Notes: generated from the sequence alone by a model not told the origin. Positions 43,932 through 53,367 are shown, counted from the stretch's first letter. The stretch is 64,000 nt of DNA from Leptotrichia shahii (GCF_008327825.1 NZ_AP019827.1:682001-746000), one strand, 5' to 3'. Program-made: numbers and translations.

Positions 43932-45326
43932 ATGAAAAAATGTATATATATATTATTTGTGTTATTATTTCTAGTATCTTGCTCAAAAAATGATGCTGGT
44001 TATGATGCACTTGAAAAAGGTCTTATCGGTATTTTGGAAAAGAAAGATTATGAATATATAATGAAAAATATAAATGAATCGGCAAAGGCTGGGAATGAAG
44101 ATGTCTACGGACTTGCCTATACTTATCTTGCTGAAAATGGGAGTATGTTCTTTAATAAATATATGAAAAAAAGCAAAGGAATTGCCGAATATTATCAGGC
44201 ACTTTTGTTGCAGCAAACTAATGGAGATGAGCTTCAGATTCTAGATCTTTTAGAAAATTCAGCAAAGCAAGGGAATATAAAGGCTTATTACATGATTGGA
44301 AATATATATGAAAATAGGTTGCAGTTTACAAAGGCACAGGAATACTTGAAAAAAGGCAGAGATGCTGGAGAGATTTATTCGCTTTATTCATATGAATACA
44401 ATAAAAAATTGATGAAATTTTATAAGCGGATAGAAGAGCTTAATCAAAAATTAAACGATGGAACGATTACATCAGAAGAAAAAAAGGAACTTGGAACTTT
44501 AGTTTTGGAAAAAGTTTCAAATCCAGAAAAAGCTTATGATATTTTAAAGGATTTTCTATCTGAAAATTATTCGCCTGCACTTTATGCAAAAGCAAAATTA
44601 CTGGAAAAAGATGATAAGGATGAAGAAGCTGTGCAAATTTATAATCAGATATTTACACAGGATAAATATTATTTAGCGGCATTTGAGCTGGCTTCACGAC
44701 TTGTAAAAGACAAAAAAAATTATGACTTGGCATTAAAGATATTAGATGATACAAATTCTGATGAAGTTCTTATTTTAGGATATAAAGGATTTATTTATGA
44801 AAATTTAAAGGATTTTTCAAAAGCGGAAGAATTTTATCAGAAAGCTGCTAATAAAGATGACATTGACGCAATGAATTATCTTGGACGTTTGTATGAAACT
44901 CAAAAGGAAATGAAAAAAGCTAAAAATATTTATAATAAGGCATATATGCTAGGTTCAATTTCAGCTGGATATAAACTTGCCTATATTCTTGAAGATGAGG
45001 AAAAAGAAAAAAATCCTCCTGTAAGCAACAATGATAATGAACCAGCAAAACGAAATAAAGAAGCTAAAAAGATACTTGAAAGACTTGCAAATAGCGGAGA
45101 TGACTATTCAATGGTAGATTTAAGCCTTTATTATCCAGAAAATGATAAAATGGTTAGAATCTTGAATCTGGAAGCCGCTGCAAAACTGAATACAACTGCA
45201 TTTTACAATTTAGGAGTTTATTATTATAACAAAAAAAATAAAGACAAGGCAAAATTTTATTTTAAAGTTGCTAAAGAAAATGGATATGATATTGGAGATG
45301 TCTTTAGTGCTTATATAGCCGAGTAA
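43932..45326 (+). CDS. TPR/Sel1-repeat lipoprotein
   Basis: The 464-residue product starts with a lipoprotein signal (LLFLVSC, Cys17) and is built of helical repeats. YMIGNIYENRLQFTKAQEYL, GFIYENLKDFSKAEEFYQKA, YLGRLYETQKEMKKAKNIY and YNLGVYYYNKKNKDKAKFYF are TPR- or Sel1-like units. Such proteins act as scaffolds in envelope complexes; partners are unknown. The ribosome binding site is weak. It is flanked by spacers and is probably monocistronic. Confidence 0.75.
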   Translation: MKKCIYILFVLLFLVSCSKNDAGYDALEKGLIGILEKKDYEYIMKNINESAKAGNEDVYGLAYTYLAENGSMFFNKYMKKSKGIAEYYQALLLQQTNGDELQILDLLENSAKQGNIKAYYMIGNIYENRLQFTKAQEYLKKGRDAGEIYSLYSYEYNKKLMKFYKRIEELNQKLNDGTITSEEKKELGTLVLEKVSNPEKAYDILKDFLSENYSPALYAKAKLLEKDDKDEEAVQIYNQIFTQDKYYLAAFELASRLVKDKKNYDLALKILDDTNSDEVLILGYKGFIYENLKDFSKAEEFYQKAANKDDIDAMNYLGRLYETQKEMKKAKNIYNKAYMLGSISAGYKLAYILEDEEKEKNPPVSNNDNEPAKRNKEAKKILERLANSGDDYSMVDLSLYYPENDKMVRILNLEAAAKLNTTAFYNLGVYYYNKKNKDKAKFYFKVAKENGYDIGDVFSAYIAE

Positions 45327-45422
45327 CAATATTTAAGTTTTTATGCACAAAAATAAATGTTTTAACAGAAAAATCTAATAAATATAATGTATAATTACTA
45401 AATTATTATAACGATAAATTTA

Positions 45423-45572
45423 ATAGCCATTTATAAAAGTGAGAGAATTAAAAACAATACTTTTAATCGCAAGGAGTCTTGGCTCCTCGTTAGAAAATAC
45501 AGAAAAGAAGGAAAATCAAACATTAAAAAATACAGTGTTGGATGAGATTTTCAAACTTTTACAAATGACTGA
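45423..45572 (+). repeat. Long palindrome-ended intergenic repeat, copy 3
   Basis: The left TAGCCATTTATAAAAGT and right ACTTTTACAAATGACTGA are inverted repeats. The core CGCAAGGAGTCTTGGCTCCT is a clear hairpin. ACATTAAAAAATACAGTG matches the ACATAAAAAAATACTGTA of copy 4. The right end is 32 bases before the next start codon. Confidence 0.7.
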
Positions 45573-45603
45573 ATAAAATTTAAGAAAAGGAGAAATTTTA
45601 AAA

Positions 45604-46098
45604 ATGAAAAAAATAATTTTAATGATATCGATACTTTTATTATTTGTAGTATCGTGTGGAACAAAGGAATTTAGTGTTGATGTCGATGGGAAAGGGAAAG
45701 TTCCTGACTTTGAATTGAAGGATCTTAATGGTAAAAGTGCTAACCTTGGTAAAATTATGAAAAATGGGAAAAAGACTTTGTTTATTATAGCTGCTGAATG
45801 GTGTCCGCATTGCAGGGAAGAATTGCCTGAAGTTCAAAAATTTTATGACGCAAATAAAGATAAAATAAATGTGATTGTAGTATTCACAAATAGTAATACT
45901 AATCTTGGAAAAACACAAACTTATGTAAAAAATAATGAATATACTTTCCCAGCTTATTATGATGAAGATGGTACAGTTACTCGTGGATTTGAAATTGATG
46001 GATTCCCATTTAATTTAAAAATAAATAATGGAAAAGTTGAAGAAAAACTTGAATTACCAGTTGATTTTGATTCGATGACAGCTTCTTTTGGAAAATAA
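45604..46098 (+). CDS. TlpA/ResA-like thioredoxin-fold lipoprotein
   Basis: The 164-residue product has a lipobox (VVSC, Cys18) and a redoxin domain starting VPDFELKDLNGK. Its active site is EWCPHC (Cys67, Cys70), followed by REELPEVQKF. The WCPHC form differs from the WCxPC of many ResA proteins and is seen in some TlpA relatives. It probably exchanges disulfides in the periplasm or on the outer surface of the inner membrane. GFEIDGFPFNLKI near the end holds the usual cis-Pro-type segment, with FP replacing the common TP. AAGGAG precedes the start. Confidence 0.82.
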   Translation: MKKIILMISILLLFVVSCGTKEFSVDVDGKGKVPDFELKDLNGKSANLGKIMKNGKKTLFIIAAEWCPHCREELPEVQKFYDANKDKINVIVVFTNSNTNLGKTQTYVKNNEYTFPAYYDEDGTVTRGFEIDGFPFNLKINNGKVEEKLELPVDFDSMTASFGK

Positions 46099-46172
46099 TT
46101 TAATTTTAGTTTATTAGAAGTTTTAGTAACAAGAGACTTTATAAGAATAACTTAAAATAAAAAATAAAAATC

Positions 46173-46201
46173 TTTACAAATATGAAAATATATGATAAAA
46201 T
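46173..46201 (+). promoter_or_regulatory. Promoter for rpsO
   Basis: TTTACA at 46173-46178, a 17-base spacer and TAAAAT at 46196-46201. The leader to the ATG is about 75 bases. Confidence 0.6.
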
Positions 46202-46280
46202 TACACTTGAAATTTATACTATGAATATAAGTTTGCCGTTATATTCTTGGTTTAAATAATAAATATTAGGAGGAAATAAA

Positions 46281-46544
46281 ATGGCATTAAAACCAAAAAA
46301 AGAAATTATTGAAGCATTCGGAAAAAATGCTCAAGATACTGGATCTGCAGAAGTTCAAGTTGCACTTCTTACAGATAGAATCAGTCATTTGACTGCTCAT
46401 TTAAAAACACATCCTAAAGATGTTCACTCAAGAGTAGGATTATTAAAAATGGTTGGTAAAAGAAGAAGATTATTAAACTACATTAAAAATAGAAATGTTG
46501 ATGATTATAGATCACTAATCGAGAAATTAGGAATCAGAAAATAG
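46281..46544 (+). CDS. rpsO: 30S ribosomal protein S15
   Basis: The 87-residue product has the typical uS15 sequence: [32 protein letters not shown] and KRRRLLNYI, contacting 16S rRNA helices 20-22. The AGGAGG ribosome binding site is strong, and the gene has its own promoter and terminator. pnp, its common neighbour, is absent. Confidence 0.97.
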   Translation: MALKPKKEIIEAFGKNAQDTGSAEVQVALLTDRISHLTAHLKTHPKDVHSRVGLLKMVGKRRRLLNYIKNRNVDDYRSLIEKLGIRK

Positions 46545-46555
46545 TAATTAATTTA

Positions 46556-46587
46556 AAAGAGCGTATTTGTATATGCTCTTTTTTTAA
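46556..46587 (+). terminator. Rho-independent terminator after rpsO
   Basis: AAAAGAGC and GCTCTTTTTTT form the stem around GTATTTGTATAT. Confidence 0.85.
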
Positions 46588-46614
46588 AAATTTTAAAGGA
46601 GTTCAGATAAATAC

Positions 46615-47484
46615 ATGAAATATAAAGTAAGTGAGAAAATAAGTGGATTTTTTGTAATTCTGATAAAAAAATTGTTGTCGATTTTTTCTCTTAAAATTAG
46701 GTATAAAATTTTTGAGGGTTTTGGAATTTTTGCATATCATCTTATAAAAAAGAGACGATTACTTGCGATAAATAATATAAAAAATGCTTTTCCTGAAAAA
46801 GATGAAAAGGAAGTTGTGAAAATTGCAAAAGAGTCATACAAGACAATGGGAAAAATGATAATGACTTCGATTTTCCTGAAGGAAATTACAAAAGATGGGA
46901 ATACTGTTGTAGAAAATGAAGAGCTAATGAGGAAAGCTTGTGAAAATAATGAAAAGGCAGTTTTAATAGTGTCGCTTCATTTAGGAGGATTTGAAGCGGG
47001 GAGTAAAATGAGTAATATTAGAAAATTTTATGCCGTTTTTAGAAATCAGAAAAATAAAAAAATTAATAGCTTGATGACAAAGTGGCGAAAAGAAGGTGGA
47101 TTAAATTCATTACCTCTGCATAATAATGAGGTACTTAGTACAGCGATAAATGAAAAATCAATTATTGCACTTGCTTCAGATCATTATGGAAAAGATGTGA
47201 ACGTGACATTCTTTGGAAGGGAAACGACAGGAGTAGCAGGACCTGTGCTGCTTTCGATGAAACATAAGATACCAATAGTTTTGGCTTATGCAATATTTGA
47301 TGGAGATGTTGTTCGAGTTATAAATAAAAAGATTATTCAAATTGAAAAGCAAAAGAAATTAAAGGAAACAATGCAGTTTAATATGCAAAAAATTTATAAT
47401 GAATTTGAAGAAATTATAAGAGAATATCCAGGGCAGTATATGTGGCAGCATAATAGATGGAGAAATAAGAAAAGAATAAATTAA
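46615..47484 (+). CDS. LpxL/HtrB-type lipid A acyltransferase
   Basis: The 289-residue product has an N-terminal membrane anchor, then the acyltransferase HX4E motif in SLHLGGFEAG (H122, E127). ASDHYGKDVNVTFFGRETTGVAGPVLLS corresponds to the second conserved block of the lauroyl acyltransferase family, and YMWQHNRWRNK the C-terminal block. The family adds secondary acyl chains to Kdo-lipid A precursors at the inner membrane. No other lpx gene is in the window, so the exact acyl chain and position are unknown. AAGGAG lies 15 bases before the ATG. Confidence 0.85.
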   Translation: MKYKVSEKISGFFVILIKKLLSIFSLKIRYKIFEGFGIFAYHLIKKRRLLAINNIKNAFPEKDEKEVVKIAKESYKTMGKMIMTSIFLKEITKDGNTVVENEELMRKACENNEKAVLIVSLHLGGFEAGSKMSNIRKFYAVFRNQKNKKINSLMTKWRKEGGLNSLPLHNNEVLSTAINEKSIIALASDHYGKDVNVTFFGRETTGVAGPVLLSMKHKIPIVLAYAIFDGDVVRVINKKIIQIEKQKKLKETMQFNMQKIYNEFEEIIREYPGQYMWQHNRWRNKKRIN

Positions 47485-47543
47485 GAAAGAAACAGATAAG
47501 AAGAAAATAAGTTGAAAAAAAAGTAAAAATTTATTTTTCTAAC

Positions 47544-47572
47544 TTGAATATGTGAAAAAATTATGATAAAAT
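47544..47572 (+). promoter_or_regulatory. Promoter for the lipoprotein-rny pair
   Basis: TTGAAT at 47544-47549, a 17-base spacer and TAAAAT at 47567-47572, 28 bases before the start. Confidence 0.6.
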
Positions 47573-47599
47573 TAAATGACGAAGTTTTTGGAGGAAAAT

Positions 47600-47998
47600 A
47601 TGAAAAAATATTTATGTCTATTTATTTTGTTAATTCTAACAAGTTGTACAATTTTAAGCCCTGCGGCTAATATATCTCAAGTTGAAGCAAATGAAATTAG
47701 TGCTGAGATAGTAAAAGTTACTGAAGAGTTAAAAAATGCTGCCAGCTTAAATGAATATGATAAATTAAAAGAAGTTTTTTTACCTACATTTAAAAATAAT
47801 ATTATTGTAAAAAAAATACAAAAATACGATCTTTCAGGATTGACATTTGTTTTTTCTGATGTGAATGTCGTATCAGCAAATAAGGCAAATAGTACGATGG
47901 TAATTAATTTTGCCACAGTGAGCAATTATTATAAATTAACTTGGAAAAAGACAGATGACAATGTATGGAAGATTTCAAATGTAGCTGAAAAAAAATAG
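47600..47998 (+). CDS. Small lipoprotein of unknown function
   Basis: The 132-residue product starts with a lipoprotein signal (LILTSC, Cys15). The mature part has one long amphipathic helix and then beta strands (FVFSDVNVVSANK, TMVINFATVSNYYKLTW), recalling NTF2/DUF-type secreted domains. The start at 47600 follows GGAGG; an upstream in-frame ATG at 47576 would spoil the signal peptide. It lies 12 bases before rny and shares its transcript. No function recognised. Confidence 0.7.
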   Translation: MKKYLCLFILLILTSCTILSPAANISQVEANEISAEIVKVTEELKNAASLNEYDKLKEVFLPTFKNNIIVKKIQKYDLSGLTFVFSDVNVVSANKANSTMVINFATVSNYYKLTWKKTDDNVWKISNVAEKK

Positions 47999-48010
47999 GA
48001 AGGGAGAAAA

Positions 48011-49585
48011 ATGAGCATATCAATAACAATTTTGTTGATTGTTATTTTTTCTTTTTTAACTTTTTTTATAGCTTATTTTTTTGGAAGTTCAATTTTTAAG
48101 AAAAAATACGGAGATTTGAACGAACTAGAATTAAAAATCGTTGATGCTAAAAGAAGACTTGAAACATCAAAAAAAGAAGTTGAAAGAGAAATTGAATCGT
48201 TTAGGAAAGAAGAGACATTAAAAGTAAAAGAAGAATTGTTAAATGAGAAAAAAATAGCAGACGACGAAATAAAAAAAATGAAATCAGAGCTTGCCATTAA
48301 GGAAGAAAGAATTGCCAAAAAAGAGGAAACATTGGAAACAAAAATGGAACGATTGGAAGAAAAAGAAGCTAAAAGTGATAAACATCGTGAAAAATTATTT
48401 CGGAGAGAAAAAGAACTGGAAGAAATGATTGCAAGTGAGGAAAAGGAACTGGAAAGAATTTCTGAATTGACACAAGAAGATGCTAGAAAAATCATTTTAA
48501 CTAAGCTTGAGAATGAATTAGATCACGATAAAGCTGTGTTAATTAGAGACTATGAGTATAATTTAGACAGGGAAAAAGACAGAATTGCTAAGAGAATTAT
48601 TTCTACTGCAATTGGAAAGGCTTCTGCTGACTATGTTGTAGATTCCACAATTTCAGTTATTCAGCTGCCAAGTGAAGAAATGAAAGGTAGAATTATTGGG
48701 CGTGAAGGAAGAAATATAAGAGCTATTGAAGCGGCGACTGGAGTTGACCTGATAATTGACGATACTCCTGAGGCAGTTGTGTTATCTTCGTTTGATGGCG
48801 TAAGAAGAGAAGTGGCTAAAATTGCACTTGAAAAATTAATCTCAGACGGACGTATTCATCCAACAAAAATAGAAGAAGTTGTAGCAAAAGCACAGCATGA
48901 AGTAGATGAAAGCATATTAGATGCTGCGGAACAGGCTATTTTAGAAGTGGGAATTCCAACATTACCACGTGAAGTTTTAAAAGTATTTGGACGCTTGAAA
49001 TTTAGAACATCTTTTGGACAAAATATTTTACAGCATTCAATAGAAGTTGCACATATAGCGGCAACACTAGCTGCAGAAATTGGTGCAAATATTGATATAG
49101 CCAAAAGAGCTGCATTATTGCACGATATAGGTAAGGCTTTTTCACATGAACAGGAAGGTTCACATGCTATAAATGGTGGAGAGTTTTTGAGAAAATTTTC
49201 TAAAGAAAGTGAAATTGTGATAAATGCAGTAGAATCACATCATAATGAAGTTGAGCAGTTAAGTATTGAAGCGGTAATAGTACAGGCTGCAGATTCAATT
49301 TCAGCTTCAAGACCAGGAGCAAGACGTGAAACATTATCAAATTACTTAAAACGTCTGGAACAACTAGAAGAAATTGCAAACAGCCATGAAGGAATTGAAA
49401 GTTCGTATGCAATTCAAGCTGGAAGAGAGCTAAGATTAATTGTTCATCCAGATAATGTTGATGATGACAAGGCTACAATACTGGCAAGAGATGTAGCAAA
49501 AGAAATTGAAGAAAAAATGCAATATCCAGGGCAAATAAAAGTTACAGTTATTAGAGAAACTAGAGCCGTGGAATATGCAAAATAA
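48011..49585 (+). CDS. rny: Ribonuclease Y
   Basis: Membrane-bound endoribonuclease that starts mRNA decay in many low-GC bacteria. The 524-residue product has one N-terminal transmembrane helix (about 5-27), a long coiled coil (about 30-175, very Glu/Lys-rich), a KH domain (IIGREGRNIRAIEAATGVDLIIDDTPEAV is its centre) and an HD domain with LLHDIGKAF (H371, D372). Length and order match the family exactly. ymdB lies downstream after a 606-base spacer. Confidence 0.96.
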   Translation: MSISITILLIVIFSFLTFFIAYFFGSSIFKKKYGDLNELELKIVDAKRRLETSKKEVEREIESFRKEETLKVKEELLNEKKIADDEIKKMKSELAIKEERIAKKEETLETKMERLEEKEAKSDKHREKLFRREKELEEMIASEEKELERISELTQEDARKIILTKLENELDHDKAVLIRDYEYNLDREKDRIAKRIISTAIGKASADYVVDSTISVIQLPSEEMKGRIIGREGRNIRAIEAATGVDLIIDDTPEAVVLSSFDGVRREVAKIALEKLISDGRIHPTKIEEVVAKAQHEVDESILDAAEQAILEVGIPTLPREVLKVFGRLKFRTSFGQNILQHSIEVAHIAATLAAEIGANIDIAKRAALLHDIGKAFSHEQEGSHAINGGEFLRKFSKESEIVINAVESHHNEVEQLSIEAVIVQAADSISASRPGARRETLSNYLKRLEQLEEIANSHEGIESSYAIQAGRELRLIVHPDNVDDDKATILARDVAKEIEEKMQYPGQIKVTVIRETRAVEYAK

Positions 49586-49608
49586 TAATAAAATAAATTA
49601 AAAATAGA

Positions 49609-49699
49609 GCTAATCCATTAAAAATATCTTTTTAGAGAGTGTTTAAAATTTTATATAAACTCAAAGTGAAGATAATTTTATTTTGGAGGCTCTTTTTTT
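49609..49699 (+). terminator. Possible terminator after rny
   Basis: TAGAGC...CCA can pair with TGGAGGCTCT before eight T, but the loop is long (about 60 bases). Confidence 0.35.
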
Positions 49700-49729
49700 A
49701 TCATAATTATTTAATAAATATTTTTTGAT

Positions 49730-49747
49730 AAGGATTGACCACCCTTG
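49730..49747 (+). repeat. Solo core of the dispersed repeat family
   Basis: AAGGATTGACCACCCTTG resembles the central core of the long elements. It lies 49 bases upstream of the complete copy 4, without recognisable ends. Confidence 0.4.
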
Positions 49748-49795
49748 TTAAATAAAATTTGTAATAACTTTATTCTTTAAATGAGAAATAGTATA

Positions 49796-49962
49796 GGTTG
49801 GCTAATTTAGACGATTAAAAAAGTAAAATCAATAAAGACGGAATTATAATTACAAGGGTCAATACCACTTGACAGAAAGTAAAGAAAAATAAGAAAATTA
49901 AACATAAAAAAATACTGTATTTATTGAAAATTTTCGATTTTTACAAAGACTATAGATTGGTT
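49796..49962 (+). repeat. Long palindrome-ended intergenic repeat, copy 4
   Basis: The outer ends GGTTGGCTAATTTAGACGAT and, inverted, TAACCAATCTATAGTCTTTG are complementary with few gaps. The family TGTAAAA-type tract follows each. The core is TACAAGGGTCAATACCACTT then GACAG. Here the right end lies 229 bases from ymdB, farther than in the other copies. Confidence 0.7.
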
Positions 49963-49984
49963 AATTAATAAGGAGTAAAATTTA

Positions 49985-50013
49985 TTGAAAAATAAATTAA
50001 GAAAAACTATAAA
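49985..50013 (+). promoter_or_regulatory. Candidate promoter upstream of ymdB
   Basis: TTGAAA at 49985-49990, a 17-base spacer and TATAAA at 50008-50013. Other TATAAT-like boxes follow within 40 bases, so the true start site is uncertain. Confidence 0.4.
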
Positions 50014-50191
50014 AAAATGATAATATGTAGTATAATAAGTATAATACGTTAAAGCTATTTTAAAACTGATCTTAAAAATTTTGTCTAATTTAGATTAGTT
50101 TGAAGTTTGAATATTGTAAGTATTTAATAATCATATAAGTTTGTTGTTTGGCAAGGAATCAAGAAATGAAGATGTAAAGGAATGATTTTAG

Positions 50192-50971
50192 ATGAAATTT
50201 TTAATAATTGGAGATGTTGTTGGAAGACCTGGTAGAAATACACTGTTTAAATATTTGGAAAAAAGACGTCAAAATTATGATTTTATTATTGTAAATGGTG
50301 AAAATTCTGCTGGTGGATTTGGGATAAATGTAAAGATTGCAAAGGAAATGTTTGAGCGTGGAGCAGATGTTATAACTTTAGGAAATCATAGCTGGGATAA
50401 AAGGGAAATTTATTCTTATATTAATGAGCAGAAAAACTTGATTAGACCTATTAATTTTACAAAGGAAGCTCCAGGAAATGGTTATACAATTGTAGAGAAA
50501 AATGGAATAAAAGTGGCAGTCATAAATGCACAATGTAAAGTATTCATGCCACCAATTGCTTGTCCGTTTTTAGCAGTTGAAGAAGTTTTGCCTAAAATAA
50601 AGGAAGAAACTGATATTATTGTGCTTGATTTTCATGGAGAAGCTACTTCGGAAAAACAGGCTATGGGATGGAATTTAACTGGGAGAGTATCTGCAGTTTA
50701 TGGAACTCATACGCATACTCAAACAGCTGATGAAAGAATATTGCCTGGAGGAACAGCTTATATTTCAGATATTGGAATGACTGGAGGTCATGACGGTATT
50801 TTGGGAATGAATAGACGGGAAAGTATTCAAAGATTTAAAGATGGAATGCCAACAAGATATTCTGTATGTGAAGAAAATTTAAGAATTAATGGAATTGAAC
50901 TGGAAGTAAATGAAAAGACGGGAAAAGCAGTTTCTATAAAACGTGTAAATATGGGATACGATGAAATATAA
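50192..50971 (+). CDS. ymdB: YmdB-family metallophosphoesterase
   Basis: The 259-residue product is a calcineurin-like phosphoesterase of the YmdB group. Metal ligands are visible in IIGDVVGRPGR (D8), VNGENSAGGFGI (E39-N40 region), TLGNHSWDK and VLDFHGEATSEK, and in YGTHTHTQTADE. In B. subtilis YmdB has 2',3'-cAMP phosphodiesterase activity and affects biofilm and motility. The rny-ymdB order seen here is the same as in Firmicutes, suggesting a shared RNA-related role. prmA follows after 21 bases. Confidence 0.9.
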   Translation: MKFLIIGDVVGRPGRNTLFKYLEKRRQNYDFIIVNGENSAGGFGINVKIAKEMFERGADVITLGNHSWDKREIYSYINEQKNLIRPINFTKEAPGNGYTIVEKNGIKVAVINAQCKVFMPPIACPFLAVEEVLPKIKEETDIIVLDFHGEATSEKQAMGWNLTGRVSAVYGTHTHTQTADERILPGGTAYISDIGMTGGHDGILGMNRRESIQRFKDGMPTRYSVCEENLRINGIELEVNEKTGKAVSIKRVNMGYDEI

Positions 50972-50992
50972 AAATAGAGGAAAAATTTAATA

Positions 50993-51916
50993 ATGAAGTG
51001 GATAAAAGTAAGAGTAGATTATTTTTCAGATAATTTAGAAGAAGCAAAAGCAAAATTAGTAAATATGTTTAATGAAATTGGAATCAATCAAGTTGAAGTC
51101 ATTGATTATTTTTTAGAAAATGAACTTGACTATAATGCTAATTTTTCTAATAAAAATGATGTTTGGAGTATCATCGGATATATTGTGGATAATAGATTTG
51201 CAAATACAAAATTAAATATTATTTTTAATAATTTAAAAGAATTTATGGAAAATGAAAATGAATTTATGCATGAAATTTTTACAGCTAAATGCAACGATGA
51301 AGACTGGCAAGATGAATGGAAAAAGTATTTTCACACTGTAAACATAACTGATAATATTGTGATAAAGCCCAGCTGGGATAAATATGAGCCGTCTGATAAC
51401 GAAATTGTAGTTGAGATTGATCCTGGACTTGCCTTTGGGACTGGAACACATGAAACGACTTCACTTTGTGTAGAATTTTTGGAAAAATATGCCCAAAATA
51501 AGAAAAAATTGCTTGATATTGGATGCGGTTCTGGAATTTTGATGTTAATTGGGAAAAAATTAGGTGTAGAAAAGGTTGTTGGAATTGATATTGATGAAAA
51601 AGTAAATGATGTCGTGCTGGAAAATTTTTCTAAAAATGGAATAAATGATAATTTTCAAGTGATAATCGGAAATCTTGTAGATGACGTAAGTGAAAAGTAT
51701 GATTTAGTTGTTTCAAATATTCTGGTGGATGTCTTGGAAAAACTGCTTGAGGATATAGAAAAGATTTTAGAAAAAGGGGCAACGGTTATTTTTTCTGGGA
51801 TTTTGAATGAAAAAGAAGAGGCATTTGTGAAAAAGGCTAAAAATTATAATTTGAAACAAATTGATAGACGAGAGAAGAATAATTGGGTATCACTTGTTTT
51901 TAAATATGAAAATTAG
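50993..51916 (+). CDS. prmA: Ribosomal protein L11 methyltransferase
   Basis: Trimethylates residues of ribosomal protein L11. The 307-residue product has the N-terminal substrate-recognition domain (to about residue 115, containing WQDEWKKYFHTVNI). The catalytic domain shows IDPGLAFGTGTHETTSLC, SAM motif I LLDIGCGSGIL, and VSNILVDVLEKLL in place of the usual VANILANPL. Family length fits. AGAGG lies about 12 bases upstream. Confidence 0.92.
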   Translation: MKWIKVRVDYFSDNLEEAKAKLVNMFNEIGINQVEVIDYFLENELDYNANFSNKNDVWSIIGYIVDNRFANTKLNIIFNNLKEFMENENEFMHEIFTAKCNDEDWQDEWKKYFHTVNITDNIVIKPSWDKYEPSDNEIVVEIDPGLAFGTGTHETTSLCVEFLEKYAQNKKKLLDIGCGSGILMLIGKKLGVEKVVGIDIDEKVNDVVLENFSKNGINDNFQVIIGNLVDDVSEKYDLVVSNILVDVLEKLLEDIEKILEKGATVIFSGILNEKEEAFVKKAKNYNLKQIDRREKNNWVSLVFKYEN

Positions 51917-52004
51917 TTAATTTCGTATTTTTTATTTAAAAAATGTAAGATTATTCTAAATGTATCTGGTGAAATAAATTAATAAAAATAGAAAGTGAGA
52001 AAAA

Positions 52005-52664
52005 ATGATAATTGCTATTGACGGTCCAGCAGGAAGTGGTAAAAGCACGATTGCAAGACTAATTGCAAAAGATAAAGGGCTTATTTATCTTGATACGGGT
52101 GCTATGTATAGACTTGTTACATTAAAGGCCTTAAATAAAGGAATATTAGGGAATAATGACTTGAATTATTTGGAGGAAATAAAAAAACTGCTTGACAATC
52201 TTAATATTGATATTAAGAAAAATGGATTTTATCTTGATAATGTTGATGTAAGTGAAGAAATTAGAAAGCCGATTGTTTCAGAAAATGTATCAGATGTTGC
52301 GGCAATTCGTGAGGTTCGGGAAAAAATGGTAGATTTGCAGAGAAAATTTTCAGAATCAAAAAATGTTATTTTAGATGGTCGTGATATTGGAACGGTTGTT
52401 TTTCCAAATGCGGATTTGAAAATATTTTTGATTGCTGATGCAAAGGAAAGGGCAAAAAGGCGTTATAAGGAACTTGTTGAAAAAGGTGAAAATGTTGAAA
52501 TTGAGGAAATTTATGAAAATATTTTGAAAAGGGATAAAATTGATTCGACACGAAAAGAAAGTCCATTGAAGAAAGCGGAAGATGCTATTGAAGTGGATAC
52601 AACTTCTAAAAATATTGAAGAAGTGAAAAATGAGATTTTGAGAATGATAAATGAGAATATTTAG
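52005..52664 (+). CDS. cmk: Cytidylate kinase
   Basis: Phosphorylates CMP and dCMP with ATP. The 219-residue product shows the P-loop GPAGSGKST (7-15), LDTGAMYRLVT, the CMP-binding VVFPNADLKIFLIAD and DGRDIGT segments, and the lid RDKIDSTRKESPLKKA. ispH or rpsA, its frequent neighbours, are absent. It lies 88 bases after prmA. Confidence 0.95.
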   Translation: MIIAIDGPAGSGKSTIARLIAKDKGLIYLDTGAMYRLVTLKALNKGILGNNDLNYLEEIKKLLDNLNIDIKKNGFYLDNVDVSEEIRKPIVSENVSDVAAIREVREKMVDLQRKFSESKNVILDGRDIGTVVFPNADLKIFLIADAKERAKRRYKELVEKGENVEIEEIYENILKRDKIDSTRKESPLKKAEDAIEVDTTSKNIEEVKNEILRMINENI

Positions 52665-52873
52665 TATTATTTTAAGTTTAAATAGAGAATTTTCCATAAA
52701 ATCTTTTATTACGAAATTTAGAAATAAATGTAATTTTGACTTGTTAACAGGATTTATATTAGTTTAAACTTATAAAAACCCTTTATTTTTTAATAATCTG
52801 CTTAGATTTTGTTTTTTAAAAATTATAAAATACATAGAATATGTAAAAAAGAGGGAGAAAGTAAAAAAAGTAC

Positions 52874-52901
52874 TAGACAAATGCTGAAAATAGTGTATAA
52901 T
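52874..52901 (+). promoter_or_regulatory. Promoter for the HU gene
   Basis: TAGACA at 52874-52879, a 16-base spacer and a perfect TATAAT at 52896-52901, 49 bases before the start. The rest of the 285-base spacer upstream (from 52665) shows nothing else I can support. Confidence 0.65.
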
Positions 52902-52949
52902 AATCTAGTAATTTAATAATTTAAAGAATAAAGCGGAGGTTTGATTAAT

Positions 52950-53231
52950 ATGTCAAAAAAAGAATTTGTAGATGCTTATGCAAAAGCTACAGGAGAAACT
53001 AAAAAAAGAGCAGAAGAATTGGTAAATCAATTTTTAGATACTGTGGAAAAAACGTTATTAAATGGAAATTCAGTTCAATTTGTTGGTTGGGGAACATTTG
53101 AAGTAAAAGAAAGAGCGGCAAGAACTGGAATTAATCCACAAACTAAAGAAGAAATTCAAATACCTGCAAAAAAGGTTGTTAAATTTAAAGTTGGTAAAAA
53201 ATTAGCTGATAATGTAGTTGAAGGAAAATAA
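52950..53231 (+). CDS. hup: HU-family DNA-binding protein
   Basis: The 93-residue product is a histone-like dimer that bends DNA. SKKEFVDAYAKATGETKKRA is the helical body, FVGWGTFEVKERAARTGINP the signature and the beta-arm with its proline, and PAKKVVKFKVGKKL the C-terminal part. A TTG at 52941 is in frame, but ATG 52950 lies 10 bases after GGAGG and gives the usual start. It is a single-gene unit with its own promoter and terminator. Confidence 0.95.
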   Translation: MSKKEFVDAYAKATGETKKRAEELVNQFLDTVEKTLLNGNSVQFVGWGTFEVKERAARTGINPQTKEEIQIPAKKVVKFKVGKKLADNVVEGK

Positions 53232-53255
53232 TACTTTAAATTAGTACCAAAACAC

Positions 53256-53326
53256 TCATAACTTTGGTTATGAGAGTCTAAAAGGCTATTTCTAAATGGA
53301 AAATCATTGGGAGATAGTCTTTTTGC
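53256..53326 (+). terminator. Double hairpin terminator after the HU gene
   Basis: A perfect stem CTCATAAC/GTTATGAG (53256-53275) is followed by AAAAGGCTATTTCT pairing with AGATAGTCTTTTT (53281-53326), which has the T tail. Confidence 0.8.
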
Positions 53327-53367
53327 TTAAAGATAATTAGAAAAAGAAGTTAGAAGATAGGTGAGAT

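Larger units (their letters stand above)
49586..50191. other. 606-base spacer between rny and ymdB
   Basis: No gene. It holds a weak terminator (49609-49699), a solo repeat core (49730-49747), long repeat copy 4 (49796-49962) and candidate promoter sequences (49985-50013, and TATAAT-like boxes at 50035-50050). From about 50030 to 50120 a stretch (GTTAAAGCTATTTTAAAACT...) loosely resembles the promoter-bearing repeats. Confidence 0.55.

Noticed and set aside
48073-48495. A 140-codon Ser/Phe-rich minus-strand frame within rny
   Set aside because: It is the mirror of the Lys/Glu-rich coiled-coil coding region; low complexity and no start signal.
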